Below are positions 11,531-25,070 of a stretch of 64,000 nucleotides of DNA, one piece after another (the stretch's first letter is position 1; each line of letters opens with the position of its first letter). The translations under genes were made by a program, and so were the position numbers. The notes under the pieces were generated by a model that ran no database searches, was not told the DNA's origin, and saw only the letters and a list, made by a program, of their open reading frames with translations. This DNA comes from Salticus scenicus (Eukaryota; Arthropoda; Arachnida; Araneae; Salticidae): NCBI GenBank assembly GCA_963930645.1, contig OZ005653.1:109626259-109690258 (forward strand), in the 5' to 3' direction.

Positions 11531-12885
11531 TTAATTCTGATATAAAATTTCATTAAAGTTTCACTCATAAGTAATAATAGTATTTGATTTAATATAAAAT
11601 GTTTTTCAAATAAATCTTATTTCAGTCTTTACAACTTCAAGTTTTTTCTTTACTATTCTGTTTGAAATATATTCTGGAGTATGCCAGCTTGACATATCTT
11701 CAGAAAACTGATAGTACTACATAGTTATTTTAATAGCTGTGTTCCCACCCGCTGACAAAGAAAACACAGCATAGAGTGAAAATTTTAGCTTGAATAGTGT
11801 TAAATTTAACTTATTTTCTTGTTTATTAACATTGTTAAAGTTATTCTTGTTGTTTTTACTTTCCACTTTCATATCTTTACTTACCATAATTTAAATTCAT
11901 AATCATATATTTATATATATGCGTTGCATTTTTATAAAGCCTTTACTTATAAAATAAAGATTTAACATTTAGAATTTTATTCATAAATATATATATATAT
12001 ACATTTTTGAATTAAATATTTCTGAAGCTAGAATCACTCTTCTGTATATTTATTCAAAAACTGCATTAAATTCATTCGACACGAAAGAAACTTTTTACGT
12101 TTCGCAGTGCTGCAAAAACAAAAACTGAATTATATTCTTTCAGTGTTATCATTTCAAATTTATTCGAGTGGGTAATCCAAACTTTCCTTTAAAATCAACA
12201 ATACTTTTAAATTTCAAAAGATGAACAAGATATGCAATGTGCGTTTTCGTAAATATATTGTGAAAGTCAGGCAGAAAAAAATATCGATTTGACTTTTTAG
12301 AAAACTTTGCATTATTTTTGGCAAAATAAAATACCATTTCACGTGAGAAGATTATTTTGCGTGATATTGATTAAATGTATTTTTTAAAGTTTCAATTTAA
12401 GATAAAGGTGTTTGCAAGACATATATATTTAAAACAAATAAAATATTTTTTTCTGACATTTAAATCAGGGTAAATTAGCATAGACTTAAAAAACAGACAT
12501 TATATATAGGTTAAAAATATATATATATATAGGTTAATGTATATATATAACAATAAATAATAGACATGTTTTCACATTTTTTTTTTTTTTTTTTTTTTTT
12601 ATAAAAAAAAATTCAATTTCTTATAACAATGTAATGTTTAGTTTTACTATAATCTTGAAAAAGGGAAAATTACCTTGTCAAATAAACACTGCATCATGTT
12701 AGGATATTAATTATTGAGATATGTATTATTTATTAATTTTTTAATTTTAAATTTAAGATTAAGACAAGTAAGCATTTTTCTGTAAGTGAAATAATATTAC
12801 ATTCTAAATTGAAATCTATTTAATGTCATCATTTGTCACTTATTATAGGTTAATTTAATTTAAAAACAAGTCCTACCGGCTTATT
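11038..12885. other. AT-rich DNA without gene
   Basis: Nothing recognisable beyond poly-T runs (about 11497-11532, 12578-12600), short (AT)n tracts and AT-rich filler. The 62-residue minus-strand frame at 12149-12337 shows no family motif. Confidence 0.5.
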
Positions 12886-12889
12886 CGGA

Positions 12890-14085
12890 AGTTAAGGTTG
12901 ATTTCTTTTTCCTTATCAAGTAGCTGTCATTTTGTTTCAAAATGGCAGCTACAAATTATTAATGCACTTGGTCGAAATTTTGATGTAGGCTATGCACATA
13001 TGGAGTTTTAAGCAAATCGGTTCATAAATACATTTTTATGCGAATTTAAACTTTTGAAGAGGCCGGCGCTTTGAAACAAAATTATGGGTTAAGTTGACAA
13101 ATATATGAAATGCATTTGTGAGATAAGTCTACTGTGCACATATAGTTCGAATTAATTCAAAATCACAAAAGTCATCGTGTTGAAAAATTAAGTGGCTGCC
13201 ACTTCGATCACAATGGCAGAGAAAGTTACTCATCTAAGATATCGTTGCAAATTTGAAAATAATTTTTTTTAGAAATTCTTTCAAAGTGGCTTAGTAAGTT
13301 GATAAAATATAAGTTTTCTGAATTTCTAGTTTGTTTTAGCATTAAAATAGCCTAATTTTTCCTTAAAAACGCATTAAAAAGATCCAGTAACGCAGGTAAT
13401 AAATTTGGTGCCAAATTTGGCGACTTTTGGCGAGAAAATACTTATTATCGATATACCAAAGATGGACGCAATAACGTGATTGGTTCACGAGTTACGTGAA
13501 TTTTCTAGATTTTTGTTGTTTGAATGATAAATCCATTTTTCAACTTTGATTTGAATTTATTAAGTATTTTTAAAGTTACCGTGATAACAAATTTTCAAGT
13601 GGCCGCCACTTGGAAACAATACAGTGGAACAAGTTGCCCAGCAAACACATCCAAGATATTTGAAGCATAGGTTCACTGTCCAACTGTGATTTAAATCAAT
13701 GCCGTGTTTCAAAAGTTATTATTATAATGGCAAATTTTCAAGTGGCAGTCTTAAGTGGCTGCGGCTTGGAAATAAAATGGCAAAAACAGAACTTGCCTAT
13801 CGAAATCCTCCAATATATTTGTATGATAAGTTCATTGTCCAGTTTTAGTTTAAATTAAATCAGTATTCCAAAAATTATCGTCATAAGAAATTTTCAGGTG
13901 GCACCACTAGGAAAACTAGTATGTTGTGGCCACCACAAGACTTTCTTCTATATTTTCCTATACATATTCAATCAGTAACAATATTTAAAAAAAAAAAAAA
14001 AAAAAAAAAAAATCGACTTTTTTTTTTTTTTTTTTTTTGTTAAAAGTAATACTTATTCAATCAGTAACAATATTAAAGAAAAAAA

Positions 14086-14125
<40 letters not shown>

Positions 14126-17100
14126 TTAAAAGTAAAAAAAAAATCGATAACTTTGTTTTAAATTATTACATAGTTCAACCATTCGTTGTAAAGGTATTGA
14201 CGAGATCTTTCCAAAGATACCCATCTTGAAAATGGGAAGCGTTGCCCCCACATGCACAGAAATTTTTTCCTAGTTAACTATTACTATTATCAATAACTCA
14301 TATTAATTTTACAATCACAAGTTAAAAATAACTCTTATTATGTACATTTATACGAAATTTTGTCCTATACTGCCATGTTAAAAATTTCAAAAAAAATACG
14401 ATCACAGCGCCACCTGCTGAGCTATTGATCCCCAAATGTAATCAGCACCACTTTATGTCGGGACCAACTAAATACCAAGTTTGGTTAAATTTCGTTAAAT
14501 TTTTTTTTTTCGTTAAAAGTAAAAAAAAATCGATAACTTTGTTTTAAATTGTCACAGATTTATAGTTCAACCATTCGTTTTAAAGGTATTGACGAGACCT
14601 TTCGAAAGATACCCATCTTGAAACTTTGCCCCCCCCCCCCCGGTGGGGGGGAACCGATGCCCCCGCATGCACAAAATTTTTTTTCTAGTTAACTACTACT
14701 ATTATCAACTTGATCTTTCGAAAGATACCCATTGTGAAAATTTACCGCCCCTGGTGGGTATTTCCCCCCAAGGGGGGAAGCGATGCCCCCCCATGCCGAA
14801 ATTTTTTTTCCTAGTTACATACTACTATTATCAATAATTCATATTAATTTTACAATCACAAGTTTAAAACAACTCTTATTATGCACATTTATACAAATTT
14901 TTGTCCTATTCTGCCATGTTAAAAATTTAGATAAAATGCTATCACAGCGCCACCTGTTGAGCTATTGATCCCCAAATGTAATCAGCACCACTTTATGTCG
15001 GGGACCAACTAAATACCAAGTTTGGTAAAATTTCGTTTAAAAAAAAAAAAAATACGATTTTTTTTCTAAGTTTTTTTTTTGTTAAAAGTAAAAAAAATCG
15101 ATAACTTTGTTTTAAATTATCACAGATTTATGGTTCAACCATTCGTTTTAAAGGTATTGAAGAGACCTTTCGGAAGATACCCATCTTGAAACTTTGTCCC
15201 CCCGACCGATGCTCCCACATGCACAAAATTTTTTCCCAGGTAACTATTACTATTATCAACGAGACCTTTTGAAAGATACCCATCTTGAAAATTTACTTCC
15301 CCGGGGGGGTACTCCCCCCCCCAGGGAAGTAACCGATGCCCCCACATGCACAAATTTTTTTTCTTAGTTAACTACTACTATTATCAATAATTCATAATAA
15401 TTTTACAATCACAAGTTTAAAATAACTCTCATTATGCTCATTTATACGGAATTTTGTCCTATGCTGCCATGTTAAAAATTTGCATAAAATGCGATCACAG
15501 CGCCACCTGCTGAGCTATTGATCCCCAAATCTAATCAGCACCAGTTCATGTCAGGGTGCAACTAAATACCAAGTTTGGTTAAATTGCATTCATTGGTTCA
15601 TGAGATACAGTGTCCACAAAAAATGATACAGACAGACACACAGACACACAGACAGACAGACAGACAGACATTTTCTAGAAACTATCAATTCGTGTTCGGG
15701 ACACCCCAAAACGTGTAGATCCGTCAAAAAACGGAGTTCGAAAATTTTCGCGAATCCAATACTTTCTCGATATTACATATAGAAGAAAGTAAAAAAGCGG
15801 AATGAGATGCCCGGTGAACTTATCTGAGATATTTGAATGGTAAATCAACTACCCAAATTTGATGTGAATGGATTCTGTATTACTAAAGTTACCATAATGA
15901 AAATTTTCAAGTGGCCGCCACATGGAAATAAAATTGCGGATCAAGTCACCAAGTGAACTTATCCTAGATATTTGAATCATAAGTTCACTATCCAACTTTT
16001 GTTTGAATCACTTTAGTATTTTAAAAGTTGTCGTGATGGCATATTTTCAAGTGGCAGTGTGATTTCAAGTGGCTGGAACTTAGAAACAAGATGTCGGGAC
16101 AAGTTGTCCAGTGAAAACATTCAAGATAATTATATGATAATATCACTGTCCAAATTTGGTTCGATTTGGAGTATTATTTCAGAAGTTATCGTGATTTTAA
16201 ATTTTCAAGTTGGAGCTTGATTTAAAGTGGCCCTGCTTAACTTAAGATATCTACCGCTGTATTAAAAATGGCGGATATAGTTTATTAATAAACTTCAATG
16301 AGATCCTTATGCGGTCTGTATTTACATCAAAATTCAAACAATTTTGGATTACGCTTTTTACAATTTAAATTTGAAATTTTCAAGTGGTCTCCTCTTGAAA
16401 ACAAAATGGCGGAGCAACTTGGTTAACAAACTCATCTAAGATATTTATAAGATAAGTTAAGACACTGTTCAAATTTGGTTCTATTTGGAGTTTTATTTCG
16501 GAAGTTATCATTGTTTTAAATTTTCAAGTGGTAGCCTGATTTCAAGTGGTCCCACATAACTTAAAATATCCGCCACTTTATTAAAAATGGCGGATAAAGT
16601 TCATTTATGAAGTTATTTGAGACACTTGTATAATCTATGTATACATCAAAAAAAAAAAAAAAAAAAAAAAAAATAATAATAATAATAATAATTCGGAAAA
16701 CGCTTTTTGCAAATTGAATTTGAAATTTTCAAGTGGCCTTCACTTGAAAACAAAATGGCGGAGCAACTTGGTTAACAAATTCATGAAAGTTATTTATAAG
16801 AAAAGTTAAGACACTGTCCAAATTTGGTTCGATTTGGAGTATTATTTCAGAAGTTATTGTGATTTTACATTTTTAAGGGGTTGCCTGATTTCAAGTGGGG
16901 GCCACTTGACTTAAGATATCTACCACTTCATTAAAAATAACGGATAAATTTCATTAATATACTTCATTGAGACCCTTATGTAGTCTATATTTACATTAAA
17001 TTTCAAACAAATTCGAAATACGCTTTTTGTAATTTGAATTTGAAATTTTCAAGTGGTCTCCACTTGAAAACAAAATGGCGGAGCAACTTGGTTAATAAAC

Positions 17101-17500
17101 TCATCTAAGATATTTATAAAATAAGTTAAGAAACTGTCTAAATTTGATTCGATTTGGAGTATTATTTCGGAAGTTACAGTGATTTTAAATTTTCAAGTGG
17201 TCCCGATTAACTTAAAATATCTGCCACTTTATTAAAAATGACGGATAAACTTTATTAATAAACTTCATTTAGACCCTTATGTGGCCTGTATTTACAACAA
17301 AATTCAAGCAAATCTTGCTTTAAATATCTTTTTTACAATGTCGGTTTGAAATTTTCAAGTGGCTGCCACTTAAAAACAAAAAGTCGGAGCAACTTGGTTA
17401 ACGAACTCATCCAAGATATTTATTAGATCAGTTCACTGTCCAAATTTGGTTCGATTTGGAGTATTATTTCGGGAGTTATCGTGATGACAATGTTTTCATT
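12890..17500. repeat. Degenerate tandem array, ~310-350 bp units
   Basis: Units carry the phrase 'ttttcaagtggccgccactt', then 'gaaaacaaaatggcggagca', then 'gttcactgtccaaatttggt', then 'ttatcgtgattttaaatttt'. Clear starts of the first phrase are near 15910, 16375, 16720, 17043 and 17350 (spacings about 345, 323 and 307 after the first). More diverged units fill 12900-13915. The aagtggc/gccactt half-motif is palindromic and recurs within each unit. An element at 13916-15790 interrupts the array. No coding. Confidence 0.75.
13916..15790 (-). mobile_element. Helentron/HINE-like element, copy 1
   Basis: Minus strand: the 5' end (15790) begins ACTTTCTTCTATATG and the 3' end (13916) reads AGAAGAAAGTC, a hairpin TTGTGG-TGG-CCACAA, then catactag followed by T. 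The short inverted repeat is terminal at one end and internal to a hairpin at the other, the asymmetric arrangement of Helentrons and their INE-1/DINE-like derivatives. Inside, a block of about 530 bp (ending caccacctgctgagctattg-like text) is repeated three times from about 14110 to 15590. A CAGA/CACA microsatellite at 15627-15671 matches the HINE pattern. No protein coding. Confidence 0.6.
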
Positions 17501-17822
17501 ATAGATAGATAGATATTTAAACGAAGTGATTGCAATAGGTCGATTTCTAAAGAAATCAACCTAAAAAATGTGAATTATAGAGGCTTAATTAATCATAAAC
17601 CACAATAATTATAGTAATCTATAATAATAAATGGAAAGGTTTGTTTGTCTGTCTATCTGTCTGTCTGTCTGTTCTTTTATACGTTCAGCCCCTATTGAAC
17701 GCAGAAGTACAAGAATTGACATACGGATGCTCTGGAGCCTTTCCGATGTTTTCCTCGAAACAGAATTTAAAAATCTTAATTAGTTTCGGAGATATTAATT
17801 AAAATGTTGACTCATATCGATC

Positions 17823-18013
17823 CGCGATTGTAATGAAATGCTCGCCCTCTGGTGGGCTAAGGTGAAATTATCACACCACTGCATATCCTCATATTATGCA
17901 ATCGACTTTCCATGATGAAATGGTGGAGAAAGAATAATAATTACACGTGGCTGTTATATTTACTAACAACTGCAGTGTTCAGAGAGCGCCATCTATCGAT
18001 CATTACAAACGCG
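17823..18013. mobile_element. 191-bp MITE inside Helitron copy 1
   Basis: Ends CGCGATTGTAATGA and TCATTACAAACGCG form 14-bp inverted repeats with one mismatch, flanked by GATC at 17819-17822 and 18014-18017. Helitron copy 2 at about 49481-49490 has a single uninterrupted tgatcgcgaaaatgacc, an empty site that defines the insertion exactly. I cannot assign the superfamily; a 4-bp GATC duplication would be unusual for Tc1/mariner or hAT. Confidence 0.85.
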
Positions 18014-18504
18014 GATCGCAAAAATGACCAAAAATCCTTATTGCTTAAAAAGAGGCATTCTATCAGCATTCAGCAGACGATTTTAACGGCTGTCTCTAAC
18101 GGAAACAAAACATGTGCAAGTCATTAATGTCGGATGATCTTTAACTGGGGTTAAAAATTGCAAATTTCAAAGTGCTTCAAATTTTCTTTTTCATACACAA
18201 CACTTAATATACAACCTATTCAGCACAAAAACAACCTGCAGTTAATATTTCATCAATTTTCATTAATAAACAAAGCAGTTACATTTTAATTGCAAATTAA
18301 ATTTTATTCTAACACGTAATCTATCTTTCAATAGACGATAGGAGTTTCCATAGCAACAAAATACATTTGAAGGAACTAAAAAATGCTTTTTCTTTTTCTT
18401 TTTACTTCCATTACCCGACTACCATGGAATATATAGGTTTTGGGGAAAAACAAAATATTTATTTTTACTTTTACTTCCATTAAGTAGATAATGGAATTAG
18501 AGAT

Positions 18505-20165
18505 TTCACGTGATTTACATGTTCTAAAATGTCCTGATTAGGTTTTCTTTTGTATCTCAGCTACTAATTAAAATAATTTCATAAGTAACACATTATTTGA
18601 AAGCTTTGTTGATTTGGAATTGAACAGTAGATTACAGAAATTTCTACCGCCAGATATTTTAAAATTTCGATATTTCAAATTCCAATTAAGCTATTTTTAA
18701 TACATCATTCGTAAGATATTTTAAAGTTCTTTTAAATTATCGAAAGTTTTCACCAGATTTACACGTTTTGAGGTCTCCTGAATTAGTTTTCTTTTGTATC
18801 TCAGCTACTAATTAAAATAATTTCATAAGTAATACATCATTAGAAAGCTTTTTTGATTTGGAATCGAACAGTGGAATACAGAAATTTGTACCGCCAGATG
18901 GTGCTGTAATATTTTAATATTTCAATATTTCAATTTCTAATTATGATAAAAAAAATTTTAATACATCATTCGAAAGATATTTTAAAGTTCTTTTAAATTA
19001 TCGAAAGTTTTCACCAGTTTTACACGTTTTGAGGTGTCCTGAATCAGTTTTCTTTTATATCTCAGTTATTAATTTAAAATATTCCATAAGTAATACATCA
19101 TTTGAAAGCTTTGTTGACTTTATACACATTTTAAAGTACTTTTACATTATCGAAAATGGAATTCGAGATTTCACCCGATTTACACGTTTTGAGGTTTCCT
19201 GATTAGGTTTTCTTTTGTATCTCAGCTACTAATTAAAATAATTTTAAAAGTAATACATCATTAGAAAGCTTTTTTGATTTGGAATCGAACAGTGGATTAC
19301 AGAAATTTGTACCGCCAGATGGCGCTGTAATATTTTAAAATTTCAATATTTCAATTTCTAATTATGATTAAATTATTTTTAATACATCATTCGAAAGATA
19401 TATTAAAGTTCTTATAAATTATCGAAAGTTTTCACCAGATTTACGCGTTTTGAGGTGTCCTGAATCAGTTTTCTTTTATATCTCAGCTACTAATTAAAAT
19501 AATTTCATAAGTAATACATCATTAGAAAGCACTTTGATTTGTAATTGAACAGTGGAATACAGAAATTTGTACCGCCAGATGGCGCTGTAATATTTTAAAA
19601 TTTCAATATTTCAATTTCTAATTATGATTAAATTATTTGTAACACATCATTCGAAAGATATTTTAAAGTTCTTTTAAATTATCGAAAGTTTTCACCAGAT
19701 TTACACGTTTTGAGGTGTCCTGAATCAGTTTTTTTGGTATCTCAGTTATTAATTAAAAAAAGTTCATAAGTAATACATCATTTGAAGGCTTATTTTAGTT
19801 GATACACATTTTTAAGTACTTTTACATTATCGAAAATGGAATTCGAGATTTCACCCGATTTACACGTTTTGAGGTGTCCTGATTAGGTTTTCTTTTGTAT
19901 CTCATCTACTAATTAAAATAATTTCATGAGTAATACATCATTTGAAAGCTTTGTTGATCTGGAATGGAACAATAGATTACAGAAATTTCTACCGCCAGAT
20001 GGCGCTGTAATATTTTTAAATTTCAATATTTCATATTCTAATTATGATTAAATTATTTCTAATACATCATTCGAAAGACATTTTAAAGTTCTTTTACATT
20101 ATCGAAAGTGGAATTCGAGATTTCCCCTGATTTACAATTTAAAGTGTCTTGATCAGGTTTTCTTT
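18505..20165. repeat. Internal tandem repeats of Helitron copy 1
   Basis: Eight start motifs (ttcacNNgatttacacg type) near 18507, 18749, 19010, 19171, 19430, 19690, 19850 and 20120. Most long units include accgccagatggcgctgt, a partial palindrome. The same eight units in the same order occur in copy 2 (about 49990-51625), so the array predates the divergence of the copies. Confidence 0.75.
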
Positions 20166-20740
20166 TGCATCTCAGCTAATTGAGTAAGACCGTTCAAAAT
20201 TGGTATATGCAAGTTATTTAGGAGGGGCTGGAACGGTGGGGAAGGAATAGGCGCGCAGCGCGCATGGGTTTGGGACCCGCTGAGAGTTTTTACCCGATGA
20301 TAAAAGATTTTTTTTTTTATTATTATTTTCTTAATAATAAAAGTTTGAGTTGAGAAGGAATATGCGTGTACAGCGCACGTATATCCTCAAACGTGCGCGC
20401 GCAGCGCGCATGGGTCTGCGATGCCGAAGGCAGTGGCGTCCCGGTGTGAGATTTTACCCGATGCTAAATGATATATTTTTTAATTCCTTTTCTTGAGAAT
20501 GAAAGTTTATGAGTAATTATGGAATTTTGAGAAGTCATAAGGATGGTGAAGGAATACGTGCGCGCAGCGCACGGGTCTACGCTTCCGAAGGCAGTGGGGA
20601 CCCGGTGCGACATTTTTCCCGATCAGATTTTTTTTTCTCTTTTTTTATCACATGATAAAAATTAATGCAATTTTGAGAATTCATTAATTATTGTGATTCA
20701 TTTAAAAATAGTGACCAGCGAAGCGGGCGTAGCCTGCTAG

Positions 20741-21191
20741 TAATAAATAAAATATACAATGCACGTTTTATATGGAATGATTTCTAAGACGATAATAATT
20801 CATATGGGAGATTTTTGAAAGTGATATCATTCTAACTTGTTGTAATATATATATATTTAATTATAGTAAGGCACAAAGTCTCTGACATGAAGTTTTGACG
20901 AATTGCGAAATTTTATAAACCTTTATTTATATATATATATATACATAAGATTTGACCTGTATATAAAATTTCAAATTTCTAGTTACAATAATACTACAGA
21001 AATCATACAAAAACGTGATTTAAAAAGTTTTTCGCCATTCCCTCTCATTGCACATGCGCTGGAATGTTGAAACACCGCTAGGGTGATAAGCAGTTGGTTC
21101 AAATCGGACCATTGGTTTGGGAGATGATGTGGACAAACATATATTTCATAAACATACATATACAAAATGATTTTTATTTATGTTACAATGC

Positions 21192-21252
<61 letters not shown>

Positions 21253-21565
21253 TTATTTATTTATTTATTTAATTTAAGCTTGAGGCAAAGCTAGAAGAGT
21301 ATGAATAAAATTAAACATTATAGTATAAATTCTACAAATATTAATTTTTTGCTAAACTGTAATTTTTAATTCATTTGCTTTGAATTTCTTTCTCTATACT
21401 GTTGTTTGACTTTAATTTCTTGCTACAACTGTAAAAAACCGAAAGAGCAATTTTGTGCAATCTGTCCTAACATATTTGTTAATTACACACATGGGGATAT
21501 TTAAATTGGGAGAAATAATAATTCTACTTAAATGAATTATTGTAACGCTTTTGTAGAAAAATAAT
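20741..21565. other. No gene; (AT)n then (TTTA)n
   Basis: Unannotatable AT-rich DNA with a perfect (AT)n at 21199-21248 directly followed by (TTTA)n to about 21270. The predicted frames across it are microsatellite-derived. Confidence 0.6.
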
Positions 21566-22619
21566 CTGGTGTGTCACTCACACGACTTTCTCTTACCCTG
21601 AAATTTAATACTATAAATACAGGTTGGAGATTAAGAGGTAAGATAACGAGTACTGTTATGTAAACCTATGTTAAACAATTCATATTAGGCTTCTGATGAG
21701 TTTTATATGATAATTAGATCTGTGTGAGGGGGGCTACCGCCCCCTCAACCCCCCGTTTCATTAATGCACCTACATTTATATAGAATTTAATTCGGTTATT
21801 AAAAAATATTTCTCTTTTTAAAAAATAATTTATTAAAATTATTATTTAAAAAAAATTATCTTTTATGATAAGGCAGACGATTTCCATATTAGAGAAGTAG
21901 TTTAACACCAAATATCCAAAAAAAAAAGTTCATTTTATTCTCAATATATTTAAAAAAAAAAAAAAAAAAAGTACGATTTTTTTTTTCTAAATTTTTTTTT
22001 CGTTAAAAGTAAAAAAAAATCGATAACTTTGTTTTAAATTATCGCAGATCGATGGTTCAACCATTCGTTTTAAAGGTATTTTCGAGCTCTTTTGAAAGAT
22101 ACCCATCATGAAAATTTACTCCCCTCGAGGGGGGACTTCCCCCTAGGGGGGAGGCTAGGCTCCTACATACACAGAAAAATTTTCCCAGTTAACTGTCTCT
22201 ATTACAAAAAGTATATATTCGTTTCATTTGGTTTAGTGCAGTCTATAGACGTTAAACTCTATTTTCCTGCAATTTCCCCCATAGACGTAATGTATTAGAA
22301 TTCTCTTGATTGTCCCTGTACACGAACCATTTGCTTGATCTTAACGAAAAGCTTACTGTAGCATCCCTATATGATACACATTTAGAATACCAAGTTTGAA
22401 CTTTCTGCCACAATTTGTTTTTGAGATATGCTGATAACAGACAGACACACAGACACACACACAGACACACAGACACACACACACAGACACACAGACCATT
22501 TGCTAAAAACATGATTTCCGTATTCAGGGGACCTCAAAACGTGTAAATATAACAAAATCTCGCGTTCGAAAATTTGAGCCTAAAACAATACTTTCTCTAC
22601 CTTATGGGTAAGAGAAAGT
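21566..22619 (-). mobile_element. Helentron/HINE-like element, copy 2
   Basis: Minus strand: the 5' end ACTTTCTCTTACCC at 22619. The 3' end has the inverted GGGTAAGAGAAAGT followed by hairpin GTGTG-agtga-CACAC and cag near 21566 (terminal CTAG decayed to CCAG). About 1.05 kb. Shares with copies 1 and 4 the block tggttcaaccattcgtttta and 'gatacccatcatgaaaattt', and a (CACA/CAGA) microsatellite at 22437-22497. Non-coding. Confidence 0.6.
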
Positions 22620-23540
22620 AAAAAAAGTAGCAAAGAAATACAATTTTAAACTAACAAATATATAACCAGAAAAATTAAATATTTTAAAACAGAAATTATA
22701 AAACTGAATTAAAAAAATGTGAAATAATCTTAAACATCAAACCAAGATAAGATTACAAAATTGCAATATATATATATAAACACTTTTAACATCAAATCCA
22801 TTTTTTACCCTCCCAGTTTTAATCAATAATTTATTTGTTGCTGATCTTATCTGTCGTCATCCACAACCGATGTACTTAATGTTGCAAAGTATGCAACTTT
22901 TGCGCAATCACCTGTCGCAAACGAAACTTTTACTCCTATTGGGTGACATGTCGAAGTTATTTTCTACTACAGTCCCAGTCATTCAATGCATTCATCCTCA
23001 ATGTGTTGACATAAACAGTAAACTGTGAAATATCTCCTAATATTTAATCTAATAGTAACAATCAGCAAACTCTTCTAAATGCAAAAAACCGCCCATTTAG
23101 GAAGGAGGAATTAAGTTGTTCTATTTTCAGTAATTATTCGATTTTAGAGAGAAACATTAGTGATCACAACATTAGTCTAGATTAATAGCTTATGAATAAA
23201 TTGATTAAATAAAACATAATTTCCTGTAATGCTTTTCCATAGAAATTTCTTAAACGAATTACGAAAATTCAAAAGTACAATAAAGATGTGTTATTTTAGG
23301 CGCGCTAAACAATAAAGAAGCTATTTAATTAGGCGCTCCACTATTCCTGTTTTTCTAGAAGTTGATGCATGCACAGTCTAAATCCTCCATTTAATCAGCT
23401 ATTTACGCAATCTTCACTACCTTTGCCTTATACATGCATAATATAATGTATATTTTTACATAAATTAATTTATAACTATGAAATGTTTAATTAAAAAAAA
23501 AAAATAAAAGAAACGAAATATTTTAATAGAATTCATATTA
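22620..23540. other. No gene recognised
   Basis: About 0.9 kb of AT-rich DNA with no repeat or coding signal that I can name. Confidence 0.5.
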
Positions 23541-23700
23541 CTAGCTGTGCCCGTTTTTCGCACGAAAATTTGATAATTATTCACATCATATTATTAAAAT
23601 ATTTTATCTTAGTTGATGTTTTCTATGCTGAGGAAGATAGAGAATTGATTATTATAGATAATTAGTACAAATTGTTGCTTTTCTTTTGCATAATTATTTA
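23541..23700 (-). mobile_element. Helitron 3' end, minus strand
   Basis: On the minus strand the sequence runs gtgcgaaaaacgggcacag and CTAG, then T. The CGGGCACAGCTAGT ending is typical of Helitron 3' termini. The start of this element to the right is not identifiable; 23700 is an arbitrary inner limit. Confidence 0.5.
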
Positions 23701-23903
23701 TGGATTGATCTGAACATAAATTTTCTCAACGCCGAAAAGACATAGTTTCTACTGCCTTTTACGATCATAAAATCGAGTACAATCAATATAAATAAAGTAA
23801 AGAGTTTCACGGGAATACATGCGTGTGGACCACTCATATTTTTAACTGTTCCAGATTTAACTAATTTGGTGATGAAAGTTGTAATTTTTTTTCACAAAAG
23901 CTG

Positions 23904-23934
<31 letters not shown>

Positions 23935-24699
23935 GTAAAAGATACCGCATAGATGTTATACTTTTTAAAAGAGCTCTAAATATTGTTCATTTTTTGTGTG
24001 GACACTATTTATATCAAGTTGCAAAGTTTTTTAAAAATTAATTAAAATATGAAAATAAATATTAGTTCTAATTTGATAATTGAAAAAAAGAAGTTCGAGT
24101 TTATTTATTTTTTCGACATAAAAATAAATACATGTAATTAAACGTGAACATTAAAAAAATGTAAAAAATAAAAAATAAATAAATTATGCATCTCCCAAAA
24201 ATTGACGTCATTATCACTTTAAAATTTTCTAGACATTGGTCAAGTGCTAATGTAGTTATATAGCTATAAGATTGAACAGAAATTTTAGAAACATGGTATA
24301 TAAAAAGTTTTTTTTTTTTTATTATTATTATCTTATTTATAATTTTATTGTCATTTCAGTGATGAGTTGATATGGGTATCGCAAATGCATATGCATAACA
24401 TTTTGGCGAGAAACGTCCGAGCAACTTCAGAGCCAAATTTCAAATTCCGCCAAGATGTCCAAGCTCTTTCAATGTTTTTGCACAATTTTTCTCAATTTTA
24501 TTTTAAAAATATTTTTCTAATGCGAGTGGGAAAAAAAGGAAAAGCATTTATTTTTAAATTGGCCTAATTATACAAAATATCTCCCTGTAAAATATTATGT
24601 GTTTTCCGTTCTCTCTGTTATCAAAAAGAAAATGACAAATGCAGTTTTTCCCGTGTTATTGACATTTCTATAAATTAAATTAAATTAAATTATACAGTA

Positions 24700-24899
24700 T
24701 CATGACGTTGCGGTGAAGAATGCGGTGACGTTGCGGTGACTTCGGCCTGCTCTGCCGAATTCAGCGAGGGCGTGAAGCGAAGATTTTATGTAGTTTCAAT
24801 GTATTTTCTTTTCAGTTTTAATTTGCAGAACAGTATAAAAAATATTGATTCTTAATTCATTTAAATATAGTAACCAGCGAAGCGGGCAAAGCCTGCTGG
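24700..24899 (+). mobile_element. Helitron 3' end, plus strand
   Basis: Ends with accagcgaagcgggcaaagc and ctgctgg (CTGG at 24896-24899) followed by T. Hairpin AGCGGGC-aaa-GCCTGCT has the same stem as the 3-kb Helitrons but a different loop. Upstream 'cctgctctgccgaattcagc' resembles their 3' zone. The 5' extent is unknown. Confidence 0.6.
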
Positions 24900-25070
24900 T
24901 AGCTAATAAATAATAAAGTCGCCAAAAGAGTCCTATACTAAAGTTGTACATTTTCTTCAATAGTTAACTGAATCAAAAATATATTAATTATTTCAGCTTT
25001 GAATTTTAGTAAAATTCAGAATATATGACGTTATTTGAATCCGACATCGATAACAGGGACTCAATATATA

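Larger units (their letters stand above)
17618..20740 (+). mobile_element. Non-autonomous Helitron, copy 1
   Basis: 3,123 bp. The 5' end TCTATAATAATAAATGG follows an A. The 3' end has hairpin AGCGGGC-gta-GCCTGCT running into CTAG at 20737-20740, followed by T. These are Helitron termini. A (GTCT)n microsatellite follows the 5' end (about 17641-17673). The body has eight units beginning 'ttcaccagatttacacgttt' alternating about 160 and 260 bp apart (18505-20130), and a 3' zone with three GC-rich 'gcgcgcagcgcgcatgggt' segments (20250-20600). No Rep/helicase. The co-linear second copy is at 49236-52227. Confidence 0.88.

Noticed and set aside
12890..17500. Tandem units as a CRISPR-like array
   Set aside because: Units are over 300 bp, diverged and without unique spacers, in a eukaryotic setting.
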